Shown: positions 1-5,793 of the stretch, in pieces
Position numbering within the stretch: position 1 is the first letter of the stretch
Layout: every line of letters begins with the position of its first letter
Origin: JAJYZP01 sp049964535
Lineage (GTDB): Bacteria > Actinomycetota > Acidimicrobiia > Acidimicrobiales > Acidimicrobiaceae
Length of the DNA: 8,525 bases
Assembly (NCBI GenBank): GCA_049964535.1
Contig: JBMFXG010000118.1
Location: forward strand, 1 to 8,525
Reading direction: 5' to 3'
Notes under the pieces: generated by a model
Database searches by the model: none
What the model was told of the DNA's origin: nothing
What the model saw: only the letters and a program-made list of their open reading frames with translations
Made by a program: the position numbers and the translations under genes

Positions 1-49
1 CCGGTGGTGACCCCCGGTTTGGAACCTTCGCCACGTACATGTCGACCAT
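1..49 (-). CDS. IS1634-family transposase, N-terminal fragment (runs off the left edge)
   Basis: An open frame starts at ATG 49 (or ATG 40) and is still open at base 1. It gives MVDMYVAKVPNRGSPP. I recognise the pattern M-Y-V-x-x-V-P-N-R-x-S-P-P as the usual N-terminus of IS1634-type transposases (DDE enzymes of the wider IS4 group), where it is normally followed by a Leu-Leu-Arg-Glu-Ser stretch that lies outside this window. The most typical start would be Met at base 40; the ATG at 49 adds three residues. Neither has a strong ribosome site, although GAAG lies a few bases upstream of 49. Only 16 residues are visible, so the family call rests on one motif, and whether the element is intact cannot be told. 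If correct, an insertion sequence lies directly downstream of the formate dehydrogenase operon and is transcribed in the same direction. Confidence 0.58.
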   Translation of the reverse strand, partial: MVDMYVAKVPNRGSPP

Positions 50-324
50 ATTACTTCATAGATATCACCATATCCAGCTCAAAGCAGATACCTTCTACCC
101 ACTACTAAGAATTACATGACTACGAACGTAGCACTATCAGATATGGATGAGCTGGTCAGAATCGAGAGAGGTGCTCCGGAGGCAGTTTTTGGGGGGAACT
201 ACGGTCTAGCGCGACCGCCGATATGAACAGAGCGGCCGAACACCTGTCCTCTTACTCTCGGCACCGAGCAGCTCACGCTTAAGAGCCCAAACGCTCTCCG
301 TGGTCAACGGAAGCGTTCTTTGCG
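50..324. other. Non-coding stretch between the transposase start and fdhD; probable IS end plus operon 3' flank
   Basis: No convincing gene is seen here. The part near the transposase (about 50-160) is visibly more A+T-rich than the rest of the window, as expected of an IS promoter region, and contains short inverted repeats (GATAT-cacc-ATATC at 61-74; CTACG-aa-CGTAG at 120-131). At 185-202 the plus strand carries a run of T followed by a run of G, which stands out and might mark the tip of the insertion sequence. I cannot confirm this without the opposite end of the element. CTCGG-ca-CCGAG at 257-268 is a compact inverted repeat of unknown meaning. Confidence 0.4.
290..317 (-). terminator. 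Hairpin just downstream of fdhD, candidate transcription terminator
   Basis: Bases 290-295 plus 297-301 pair with 307-311 plus 312-317, giving an 11-bp stem (AACGCT/AGCGTT and TCCGT/ACGGA) with one bulged base at 296 and a 5-nt loop. It begins 8 nt after the fdhD stop on the minus strand. The downstream tract on that strand is only mildly T-rich (TTTGGGCTCTT), so this would be a weak or U-poor terminator. An alternative pairing of 282-286 (AGAGC) with 293-297 (GCTCT) would compete with it. Confidence 0.45.
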
Positions 325-1173
325 TCACGATCCGAAAGAGGAGAGGAGCCCCTGCGGATCGGCATATACGTTGAATCTCGATCCTCGAGCGAACGCTACG
401 AGCGCTATTCCAAACTTCTCAGCAACCGAGATGGCAAAGCTTGATGGCGCAGATACCGACACCACGATAGAGATGGACGCAGCGACCGCCTTGGCTACGA
501 TCTCATAACCACATCGACTCGAGACCACAAGAACGGTCGCTCGATCGAGCCTTCTCTCCAGTAGCGCCCTACCGATCGCTTTGTCAACGGCATTGTGTCG
601 ACCGATGTCTTCAGAGGCACTCACCAACGATGCCGAGCTCGCAAAGAGCGCCGCTCCATGAAGTCCGCCCGTACGAGTGAAGATCGTTTGATGCCGTTGC
701 ATCTCCTCGACCATGAGAGCAATCTCTCCGACTTCAGCTAACGCTATCGCCGGCACCTTGCTCCAGCGAAGCTCGAGCGACTCGAGCGATCCCTGACCGC
801 ACACCCCACAAGCGCTGAAAGCCGGTCGTAGTCTCTCGACTATGGCGCGCTGCGCACTCGCTCCCCCACGCAGGCGGACGAGAACGACGTTGAAACGCTC
901 GTCCTCGGTAATATCGCTATCGGTACAGTAACGAAGAGCGGCGATATCATCGGCGCTATCGATCAGCCCATCGGTCAGGAGCATCCCCGCCGCAAGGTCG
1001 AAGTCCTGGCCGGGTGTTCTCATGGTGATACCGAGCGAGCGTCGCTGCGACGGCTCCTCGAGACGAATCTCAAGGGGCTCTTCACCAACGACCTCGTCGT
1101 ATCGACGACGAAGCTCCCCATCGAAGCTCTGGATCGGAACCGACACAATCGGGGTCGGTCGACGTGTGCTCAC
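325..1173 (-). CDS. fdhD: FdhD, formate dehydrogenase sulfurtransferase / accessory protein
   Basis: FdhD carries sulfur from a cysteine desulfurase to the molybdenum bis-MGD cofactor, and formate dehydrogenases are inactive without it. The 282-residue length is usual for the family. Visible signatures are the sulfur-carrying CxxC (Cys122-Gly-Val-Cys125 in FSACGVCGQGSLESL), TGGLHGAAL at 168-176, the conserved GRHNAVDKAIG at 191-201 and SAPSSFAISVAEKFGI at 241-256. The start is GTG at 1173. It shares four bases (GTGA) with the stop of the upstream DUF1641 gene, so translation is probably coupled. It is the last gene of the formate dehydrogenase operon, and a hairpin follows its stop by 8 nt. 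The position strongly suggests it serves the adjacent dehydrogenase, though FdhD can act on other formate dehydrogenases in the same cell. Confidence 0.95.
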   Translation of the reverse strand: MSTRRPTPIVSVPIQSFDGELRRRYDEVVGEEPLEIRLEEPSQRRSLGITMRTPGQDFDLAAGMLLTDGLIDSADDIAALRYCTDSDITEDERFNVVLVRLRGGASAQRAIVERLRPAFSACGVCGQGSLESLELRWSKVPAIALAEVGEIALMVEEMQRHQTIFTRTGGLHGAALFASSASLVSASEDIGRHNAVDKAIGRALLERRLDRATVLVVSSRCGYEIVAKAVAASISIVVSVSAPSSFAISVAEKFGIALVAFARGSRFNVYADPQGLLSSFGS

Positions 1174-1595
1174 GAGGACTGTGACGTCGAAGAAGTGCTT
1201 CCCACTCCCCGTGCAAAGGCGAGAGCGAGCGCAATACCTCTTCGCACCTTCGGATCGAGAGCGGAACGTAGAATCTGACCGAACGTCGGTGTACGCTCCA
1301 GAGCGAGCACTTTTCCAGCCTCCTGAATTCCCTTTGAGACCGCTTCGAGCAAGATGGGGTCGAGCGTTCCCGGCAACTGAGACAGTCTCGCAAGATTCTC
1401 GAGCGTCCGATGGGTCGACGGTTTGTCCAGCCTCTCAAGGATCACTGCGAGAGCGTCCATCCCACCATCGATACCGATTTCAGCGAGGCGAATCAATCCA
1501 TGGTCATGCAAGGTCTGCAGGAGTGCACCAAGCTCTTCTTGAGCCGTTGGATCGATCTTCGCAACCGGGGGTTCAAACGATATTGGTTCTGCCAT
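1170..1595 (-). CDS. forE: DUF1641 protein, ForE-like partner subunit of formate dehydrogenase
   Basis: This 141-residue protein belongs to the DUF1641 family (YjgD/YrhD of Bacillus subtilis). Recognisable family features are a helical N-terminal part with LLQTLHDHGLIRLAEI at 25-40, a middle segment with ENLARLSQLPGTLDP at 66-80, and the C-terminal signature DPKVRRGIALALAFARGVG at 114-132. The tail is a short Ser/Thr-rich stretch. It has no signal peptide and no cysteine, so it binds no iron-sulfur cluster of its own. In B. subtilis the equivalent subunit, ForE, pairs with the catalytic subunit ForC and lets it use menaquinone; the same role is inferred here from family and gene order. The ATG at 1595 was chosen because it lies 1 nt after the dehydrogenase stop and has GGGAGG 7 nt upstream; earlier in-frame starts would run into the dehydrogenase gene. 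The stop overlaps the fdhD start by 4 nt. Confidence 0.85.
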   Translation of the reverse strand: MAEPISFEPPVAKIDPTAQEELGALLQTLHDHGLIRLAEIGIDGGMDALAVILERLDKPSTHRTLENLARLSQLPGTLDPILLEAVSKGIQEAGKVLALERTPTFGQILRSALDPKVRRGIALALAFARGVGSTSSTSQSS

Positions 1596-1596
1596 C

Positions 1597-4593
1597 TCAA
1601 GACCTCCCAACGGGACAACGCTGCGGAGGTGTGACATAATCACTCCGCTTCCACTTCTCCTCGACCATGACCCCAGGCTTCGGTGTCCTGACCCCAAAGC
1701 GGAAGTTACGTTTCGGCAAGGGACTCCGCCCAGTCCCAAGCAGAACCTCCATCTTCACCGCAAGCTCCTTATAGGCGGGAGTATGCGTTGCCACATCGGT
1801 TTCAGAGGAGGTCAACATGTTGACCGCAGAGGAGTTGGAACGAGCATTCATCGGCATGTAGAGTTCGTGACCCTGCACGCGATCGGTCACGAGCGCCTTC
1901 ACCTTGACCGCCCCTCGCCTCGAGATCAGACGCACCAGCGATCCGCTCTGCACGCCCCTCTCGGCAGCGAGCTCCGGGGAGATCTCGACAAAGGCCTCCG
2001 GAGTGTGATCTGCGAGACCTTGAGTCCGATAGGTCATGTTCCCTTCGTGGAAGTGCTCGAGAAGACGACCATTATTGAGGTGCAGATCAAACTCATCGTC
2101 GGGAGCCTCTGATGGCTCGTGGAACTCGAGGGGGAAGAATCTCGCTCGACCATCATCGAAGGTAAATCCATCAAGGTAGAGATTCTTCGTCCCAGTACCA
2201 TCGCTCCCTACCGGCCACTGCAACGACGAGAACCCCTCCAAGCGATCGTACGTCACGCCGGCAAAGAGTGGTGTGAGCGCCGCAGCCTCATCCATGATCT
2301 CCGAAGGATGATCGTAGTTCCACGCCGCACCGAGCGACCGAGCGACATCTTGTATGATACGCCAGTCGGGACGCGAGTCTCCAAGAGGTTCGAATACCTC
2401 ATAGAGCCGCTGCAAGCGTCGCTCTGTATTGGTAAACGTGCCTTCTTTCTCCACCGAAGGCGACGCTGGGAGCACGACGTCAGCAAAGCTCGCTGTCTTA
2501 GAGAAGAAAAGGTCTTGCACAACGAAGAAGTCGAGCTTTGTGAAGGCCTCTTGGACATGTGAGGCGTGAGCGTCAACAAGACCCATGTCCTCGCCGATGA
2601 GATAGAGAGCTCTCATCTCACCCCGGTGAATGGCGTCGACCATCTCATGGTTATCAAGGCCCTGGCGTACCGGGAGGGTAACTCCCCAAGCGTCTTCAAA
2701 ACGACGCACTACCGATTCGTCATCGACCGGCTGATATCCAGGGTAGAAAGTGGGCATGGAACCAAAGTCGGAGGCCCCTTGCACGTTGTTATGACCACGC
2801 AATGGGTAGGCGCCTGCATTCGGTCTTGCAAAATTTCCAGTTACCAACAGCAAGTTGGCAAGGGCGGTAGAGGTATCCGAACCGCGCTGGTGTTGCGTTA
2901 CCCCCATTGCCCAGAGCGCGCAGACTCCATCTGCTGCAACGATCTCATGGGCAACCGCTTTGAGGGTCGTCGCACCGACGCCACTGACCTGCTCGGCATA
3001 GTCCAGGGTAAATGCTTCGATGCTCGCTCGATAGAGCTCGAAGTCATTGGTCTTCTCCTCTATGAACTCACGAGCTTCAAGACCGTTATCAATGATGTAC
3101 TTCGTGACCGCACCCAACCACACCAGATCGGTACCGGGGCGAGGATGGAAAAAGATATCTGCTCGCTCCGCCATCTCGTTCTTGCGAAGATCTGCAACGA
3201 TCAGTTTCTGTCCAAAGAGCTTGTGCGCCCGCTTAACACGAGCGGCCACGACTGGATGGCTCTCGGCGGTGTTGGAGCCGACGATGAGAACCAGTCCCGC
3301 TCCGGAGATATCAGAGATCGATCCCGAATCCCCACCGTAGCCGACGGTGCGCCATAGCCCCATAGTGGCAGGCGATTGGCAGTATCGAGAACAGTTGTCA
3401 ACGTTATGAGTACCGATCACAGCACGTGCAAGCTTCTGCATGAGGTAACTCTCCTCATTCGTGCACTTCGACGAGGCAATAAGTCCGACCGCATCGGAAC
3501 CACTCTCGTCTTTGATCGTTCGCAAGGAGGTGCCGATGTAACGTAAGGCCTCATCCCACGTCGCCTCTTCGAAGCGATCTCCTCGACGGATCAACGGTGT
3601 GGTCAAGCGGTCCGGGGAGTTGACATATCCCCAACCGAACTTCCCTTTAACACACGTCGAGATAGTGTTCGCCGGACTTGCGGGCGAGGGTTCAACTTTG
3701 AGTATCGATCGCTGGCTCGTCCACATCTCAAAGCTGCAACCCACACCACAGTAGGTACAGACGGTCTTTGTCCTCCGTATCTGGGACCGGCGCGCCGCGC
3801 TCTCTGCCTCCGAAAGGCTCAAGATCGCCTTGAGTCCCGTGGCCGGTTCTACCGCCTTGGTCAGAGAGATCAGCGGCTCTCGAACCTTTCGAGGTATCGA
3901 TGTCAACAGACCGGCCCTTGAGATCATGCCTTTCTCCATGAGTGCATTACATGGGCAGACGGTCACGCAGTGACCGCAACCGACGCAGCTCGAGGAGCCC
4001 GCTTCGACCCCTCCATCCCAGAGCACTCTCGGGCGATCCATAGACCAATCAATGGAGAGCGTCTCATTCACCTGAAAATTCTGACAGGCCTCGACGCATC
4101 GGCCGCACGCTATGCACTGTTCCGGATCGTAACGATAGAAAGGGTGGGAGTCGTCAACCGGATAACCCTTCGGCTCGATGGCATAGCTGGGGTGGTCGAT
4201 GTCCATCTCTGCAAAGGTGTTGTGCACGACGCAGGTTCCGTTATTGTTCTCACAGACGGTGCAGTAGAGCTCGTGGTTCGCAAGTATGCGTTGCATCCCT
4301 TCACGTCGAGCCTGCAGCGAATCTCTCGAATCCGTCGAACACGACAGATCCCCAGATAGCACGTACGAACAGGACCGAACCAATTGAGAGGTGCGCTCAC
4401 CTGGCTGATCTTCGAGCGGAAAGATCTCAACAAAGCAGGTATCGCAGGTCTCGATCGGTCCAAGATTCTCTTGATAACACACGTGCGGAACGGACACTCC
4501 CTGTCGCAGGAGAACGTCGAGAAGCCGCTCACCGGCGTGCGCACTGCCCTCAACTCCGTTCACACGTACTCGTATCTTGGTCATCGATTGCAC
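1597..4593 (-). CDS. forC: Non-canonical molybdenum formate dehydrogenase catalytic subunit (ForC/YjgC type)
   Basis: This 998-residue protein is predicted to oxidise formate to CO2 at a molybdenum (or tungsten) bis-MGD site. Domains in order: a [2Fe-2S] ferredoxin fold (Cys39, 50, 53, 75); an NuoG-type His-Cys3 cluster (His107, Cys111, 114, 121); two [4Fe-4S] motifs (Cys160/163/166/170 and Cys203/206/209/213); the molybdopterin oxidoreductase domain with its cluster motif (Cys279, 282, 286, 314); and a C-terminal dinucleotide-binding domain from about 833. The active-site segment NVDNCSRYCQSP (397-408) places the Mo ligand at Cys405 but has Gln406 where canonical enzymes have His. PLRGHNNVQGA (597-607) carries the conserved Arg near the site. 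There is no Tat signal, so the enzyme is cytoplasmic. The Gln variant and the adjacent DUF1641 gene match ForC of Bacillus subtilis, which couples formate oxidation to menaquinone. GTG 4593 is preferred because GAGAGG lies 6 nt upstream; ATG 4584 is the alternative. Confidence 0.93.
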   Translation of the reverse strand: MQSMTKIRVRVNGVEGSAHAGERLLDVLLRQGVSVPHVCYQENLGPIETCDTCFVEIFPLEDQPGERTSQLVRSCSYVLSGDLSCSTDSRDSLQARREGMQRILANHELYCTVCENNNGTCVVHNTFAEMDIDHPSYAIEPKGYPVDDSHPFYRYDPEQCIACGRCVEACQNFQVNETLSIDWSMDRPRVLWDGGVEAGSSSCVGCGHCVTVCPCNALMEKGMISRAGLLTSIPRKVREPLISLTKAVEPATGLKAILSLSEAESAARRSQIRRTKTVCTYCGVGCSFEMWTSQRSILKVEPSPASPANTISTCVKGKFGWGYVNSPDRLTTPLIRRGDRFEEATWDEALRYIGTSLRTIKDESGSDAVGLIASSKCTNEESYLMQKLARAVIGTHNVDNCSRYCQSPATMGLWRTVGYGGDSGSISDISGAGLVLIVGSNTAESHPVVAARVKRAHKLFGQKLIVADLRKNEMAERADIFFHPRPGTDLVWLGAVTKYIIDNGLEAREFIEEKTNDFELYRASIEAFTLDYAEQVSGVGATTLKAVAHEIVAADGVCALWAMGVTQHQRGSDTSTALANLLLVTGNFARPNAGAYPLRGHNNVQGASDFGSMPTFYPGYQPVDDESVVRRFEDAWGVTLPVRQGLDNHEMVDAIHRGEMRALYLIGEDMGLVDAHASHVQEAFTKLDFFVVQDLFFSKTASFADVVLPASPSVEKEGTFTNTERRLQRLYEVFEPLGDSRPDWRIIQDVARSLGAAWNYDHPSEIMDEAAALTPLFAGVTYDRLEGFSSLQWPVGSDGTGTKNLYLDGFTFDDGRARFFPLEFHEPSEAPDDEFDLHLNNGRLLEHFHEGNMTYRTQGLADHTPEAFVEISPELAAERGVQSGSLVRLISRRGAVKVKALVTDRVQGHELYMPMNARSNSSAVNMLTSSETDVATHTPAYKELAVKMEVLLGTGRSPLPKRNFRFGVRTPKPGVMVEEKWKRSDYVTPPQRCPVGRS
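1603..1608 (-). promoter_or_regulatory. Ribosome binding site deciding the DUF1641 start
   Basis: GGGAGG on the minus strand lies 7 nt before ATG 1595, inside the last codons of the dehydrogenase gene. It supports starting the DUF1641 protein at MAEPIS rather than at the longer in-frame options at 1637 or 1739. Confidence 0.7.
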
Positions 4594-4738
4594 ACCTAAC
4601 CTCTCAACTTCTGCAGTGGTCTCTCTTCAGCGGCTCTGCCTACCCAAAAGGGGACTCTCTCTGGAGCTTAGGGCAACGAATCGGTGCGGTCTCACCGTTC
4701 AACACAGGTGGCATCCCAACAACTCACTCCAGCGACCG
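4594..4738 (-). other. 145-nt gap between mobA and the formate dehydrogenase gene
   Basis: This is the only sizeable gap inside the minus-strand module, and it is long enough for a separate promoter or leader for the dehydrogenase operon. I see no convincing -35/-10 pair. It holds a small hairpin (CGGTG at 4682-4686 with CACCG at 4693-4697, 6-nt loop). Another inverted repeat, UGGGC-CGAA-GCCCA, lies just before the gap within the last codons of mobA (about 4750-4763) and could weaken readthrough. Whether mobA and the dehydrogenase share a transcript is undecided. Confidence 0.35.
4600..4605 (-). promoter_or_regulatory. Ribosome binding site supporting the GTG start of the formate dehydrogenase
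   Basis: GAGAGG on the minus strand sits 6 nt before GTG 4593. The nearby ATG 4584 would have it 15 nt away, which is too far, so the GTG start adding three residues is favoured. Confidence 0.55.
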
Positions 4739-5326
4739 TCAGAAGATCGATGGGCTTCGGCCCAGGATTCGAACGTGATCAGCAGGAGTATCACAATCTT
4801 GAAAGGCTCTTCGATACGGCTGAGGAATCCGAGCTTCCGGAAGGACGACTGCATCGGACAGTCCATCAAAGAGAGCGGCGAGGCTTCGGATACCTTCATC
4901 GGCACTAAAAACGAGTCCAGCTGCACCTCTCTTTGTGATCACCATGGGAAGAAACTGTCGATATCCATCGAGCGAAACGATTGCACTGCACTCACCCGCT
5001 TCGGCTAGCAACCAACGCAACGTCGAAGTCGTCATCGCAGGATAGTCACAGCCAAGAACGAGAAATCGAGATATCTCCTCTCGATACCATAGAGCACGAA
5101 TCGAATCCACCGCAGCTCGCGCCGGACCAGATCCGACCTCAGACTCAGCAACGCACTCATATCCACTCAGCCCCATACCGCACTCGACTACTGTGCTCAC
5201 GGTCTCAGAGAGCAACCGTGCAAGGCCGACAGCAAAACTGGTTCCGGCCTCTAAGGAGAGCTGTGCTTTCGGTATCCCCATTCGGGTGCTAGCTCCACCG
5301 GTCAACAGTATGCCAGCTACTCCCAT
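4739..5326 (-). CDS. mobA: MobA, molybdenum cofactor guanylyltransferase
   Basis: MobA transfers GMP from GTP to molybdopterin-bound molybdenum, producing the guanine dinucleotide cofactor used by the formate dehydrogenase downstream. The 195-residue length fits the family. The nucleotide-binding loop is LTGGASTRMGIPKAQL (8-23) with Lys20 kept, although the residue before that Lys, usually Asp in RMGxDK, is Pro here. GSGPARA at 65-71 and CDYP at 93-96 (metal-binding Asp94) follow. QFLPMV lies at 124-129, and DCDTPAD at 177-183 stands where the family usually has an Asn-Thr-Pro motif. The ATG at 5326 lies 6 nt after the stop of a DUF6457-like gene, with GGAG about 9 nt upstream, so the two are co-translated. 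MobA serves all bis-MGD enzymes of a cell; its place here suggests dedicated supply to the formate dehydrogenase. Confidence 0.88.
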   Translation of the reverse strand: MGVAGILLTGGASTRMGIPKAQLSLEAGTSFAVGLARLLSETVSTVVECGMGLSGYECVAESEVGSGPARAAVDSIRALWYREEISRFLVLGCDYPAMTTSTLRWLLAEAGECSAIVSLDGYRQFLPMVITKRGAAGLVFSADEGIRSLAALFDGLSDAVVLPEARIPQPYRRAFQDCDTPADHVRILGRSPSIF

Positions 5327-5332
5327 GGCGGG

Positions 5333-5557
5333 CTACTCCGAGGAGGTTGTGGGCGCAATCGATCGAACGAATTCCAGAGCATCGCTCAAAGGCCGACCGC
5401 TCCTTCCCACTAGCCAACAGGCAAGAGGGGCCGCCCTTCGTTCGCTCATGTGGGCGATCTCACCAGCGAAGGCAAGAATCTCGTCCATCTCCGCTTGCGA
5501 CAGAACAGGCAGACCCCACTCCGCCGCCAGGCACGCAACAAGGTCAGTTACTTCCAT
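5333..5557 (-). CDS. Small DUF6457-like protein encoded directly upstream of mobA
   Basis: This is a 74-residue protein of unknown biochemical function. The run from a short acidic helix to DEILAFAGEIAHMSERRAAP (25-44) and LACWLVGRSG (45-54) resembles the actinobacterial DUF6457 domain. From memory, that domain is commonly found beside MobA or fused to it; I am fairly but not fully sure of the assignment. No signal peptide, transmembrane segment or metal motif is seen. The start is fixed: an in-frame TAG ends 9 nt before the ATG and there is no other start codon. Only a weak ribosome site (AGGG, 7 nt away) is visible. The stop is 6 nt before mobA. Context suggests a helper or regulator of MobA or of cofactor delivery, which is inference. 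Confidence 0.7.
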   Translation of the reverse strand: MEVTDLVACLAAEWGLPVLSQAEMDEILAFAGEIAHMSERRAAPLACWLVGRSGRPLSDALEFVRSIAPTTSSE

Positions 5558-5563
5558 GGAGGT

Positions 5564-5569
5564 ACCCTA
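5564..5569 (-). promoter_or_regulatory. Possible -10 element for a leaderless DUF6457-mobA transcript
   Basis: TAGGGT on the minus strand lies 6 nt before the ATG at 5557. A TAnnnT box at that distance is the arrangement of leaderless mRNAs, common in Actinobacteria, and would fit the lack of a good ribosome site. The expected -35 region (around GGGTTC) is poor, so this is only a candidate. Confidence 0.25.
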
Positions 5570-5594
5570 GCGCACGCCGGTGCGTCGAACCCAA

Positions 5595-5636
5595 GCGGAG
5601 CATCAGATCTCGGGTCCCTAGCGCTCCGCAATTTTT
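5595..5636 (+). terminator. 7-bp inverted repeat followed by a T tract
   Basis: GCGGAGC (5595-5601) pairs perfectly with GCTCCGC (5623-5629) across a 21-nt loop and is followed on the plus strand by AATTTTT. That resembles an intrinsic terminator facing right, yet no plus-strand gene lies upstream. Read on the minus strand, it would be a hairpin in the 5' leader of the DUF6457-mobA mRNA, if transcription starts upstream of it. The large loop makes it less than ideal as a terminator. Confidence 0.3.
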
Positions 5637-5650
5637 GACTTCGGGCACGC

Positions 5651-5656
5651 TATACT
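5651..5656 (+). promoter_or_regulatory. -10-like hexamer TATACT in the divergent intergenic region
   Basis: TATACT matches the -10 consensus TATAAT at five of six bases. The sequence is near-palindromic (CTATACTAG at 5650-5658), so the minus strand also carries a -10-like TAGTAT. No good -35 is seen at the normal distance: TTGACT at 5635-5640 is only 10 bp upstream. It could start the transcript of the Rpf-domain gene, leaving a leader of about 130 nt. Confidence 0.28.
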
Positions 5657-5670
5657 AGGCACTGTCGTTC

Positions 5671-5736
5671 CCATTCGGTGAATGGCTCGAGCGGACTGAG
5701 TCCTTGGTATCACGTAGTCATCAAAGGGGCAAGGAC
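5671..5736 (+). other. Two perfect hairpins in the presumed leader of the Rpf-domain gene
   Basis: CCATTC (5671-5676) and GAATGG (5680-5685) form a 6-bp stem with a 3-nt loop. GTCCTTG (5700-5706) and CAAGGAC (5730-5736) form a 7-bp stem with a 23-nt loop, and GCTC (5685-5688) could additionally close on GAGC (5737-5740). The region may be a folded 5' leader. Actinobacterial rpf genes are often controlled by c-di-AMP (ydaO-type) riboswitches, but I do not see that element's conserved purine-rich core, so no class is assigned. Confidence 0.3.
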
Positions 5737-5793
5737 GAGCGTTCGATGGTCGAGATTGTGGTGTTATAGGACGCTGATCTCTCGATTCATGAG

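Noticed and set aside
1..36. A tRNA 3' end suggested by a GGTTC-like segment on the minus strand
   Set aside because: The T-loop sequence is wrong (TTCCAAA), no anticodon or D arm is present, and the segment is better explained as transposase codons.
116..226. A 36-residue plus-strand frame starting MTTNVALSDMDELV
   Set aside because: It reads protein-like, but it has no ribosome site, crosses the suspected insertion-sequence tip and matches no peptide family I recognise.
320..508. A 62-codon plus-strand frame
   Set aside because: It overlaps the 3' end of fdhD on the opposite strand and shows no family features.
2566..3357. A 263-codon open frame on the plus strand, with further long plus-strand frames over 1022-2562 and 3970-4359
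   Set aside because: They are antisense to the formate dehydrogenase and DUF1641 genes, whose protein families are certain; the translations show no recognisable domain.
5635..5656. TTGACT and TATACT as a complete promoter
   Set aside because: The spacing is only 10 bp, far from the 16-18 bp needed; only the -10-like element was kept, at low confidence.
5450..5658. Plus-strand frames over the DUF6457-like gene and the start of the intergenic region
   Set aside because: They are shadows of the minus-strand coding sequence; compositionally they are Arg/Pro-rich antisense translations.
5640..5793. c-di-AMP (ydaO) riboswitch before the Rpf-domain gene
   Set aside because: The hairpins are present, but the conserved purine-rich core motifs of that class are not seen.
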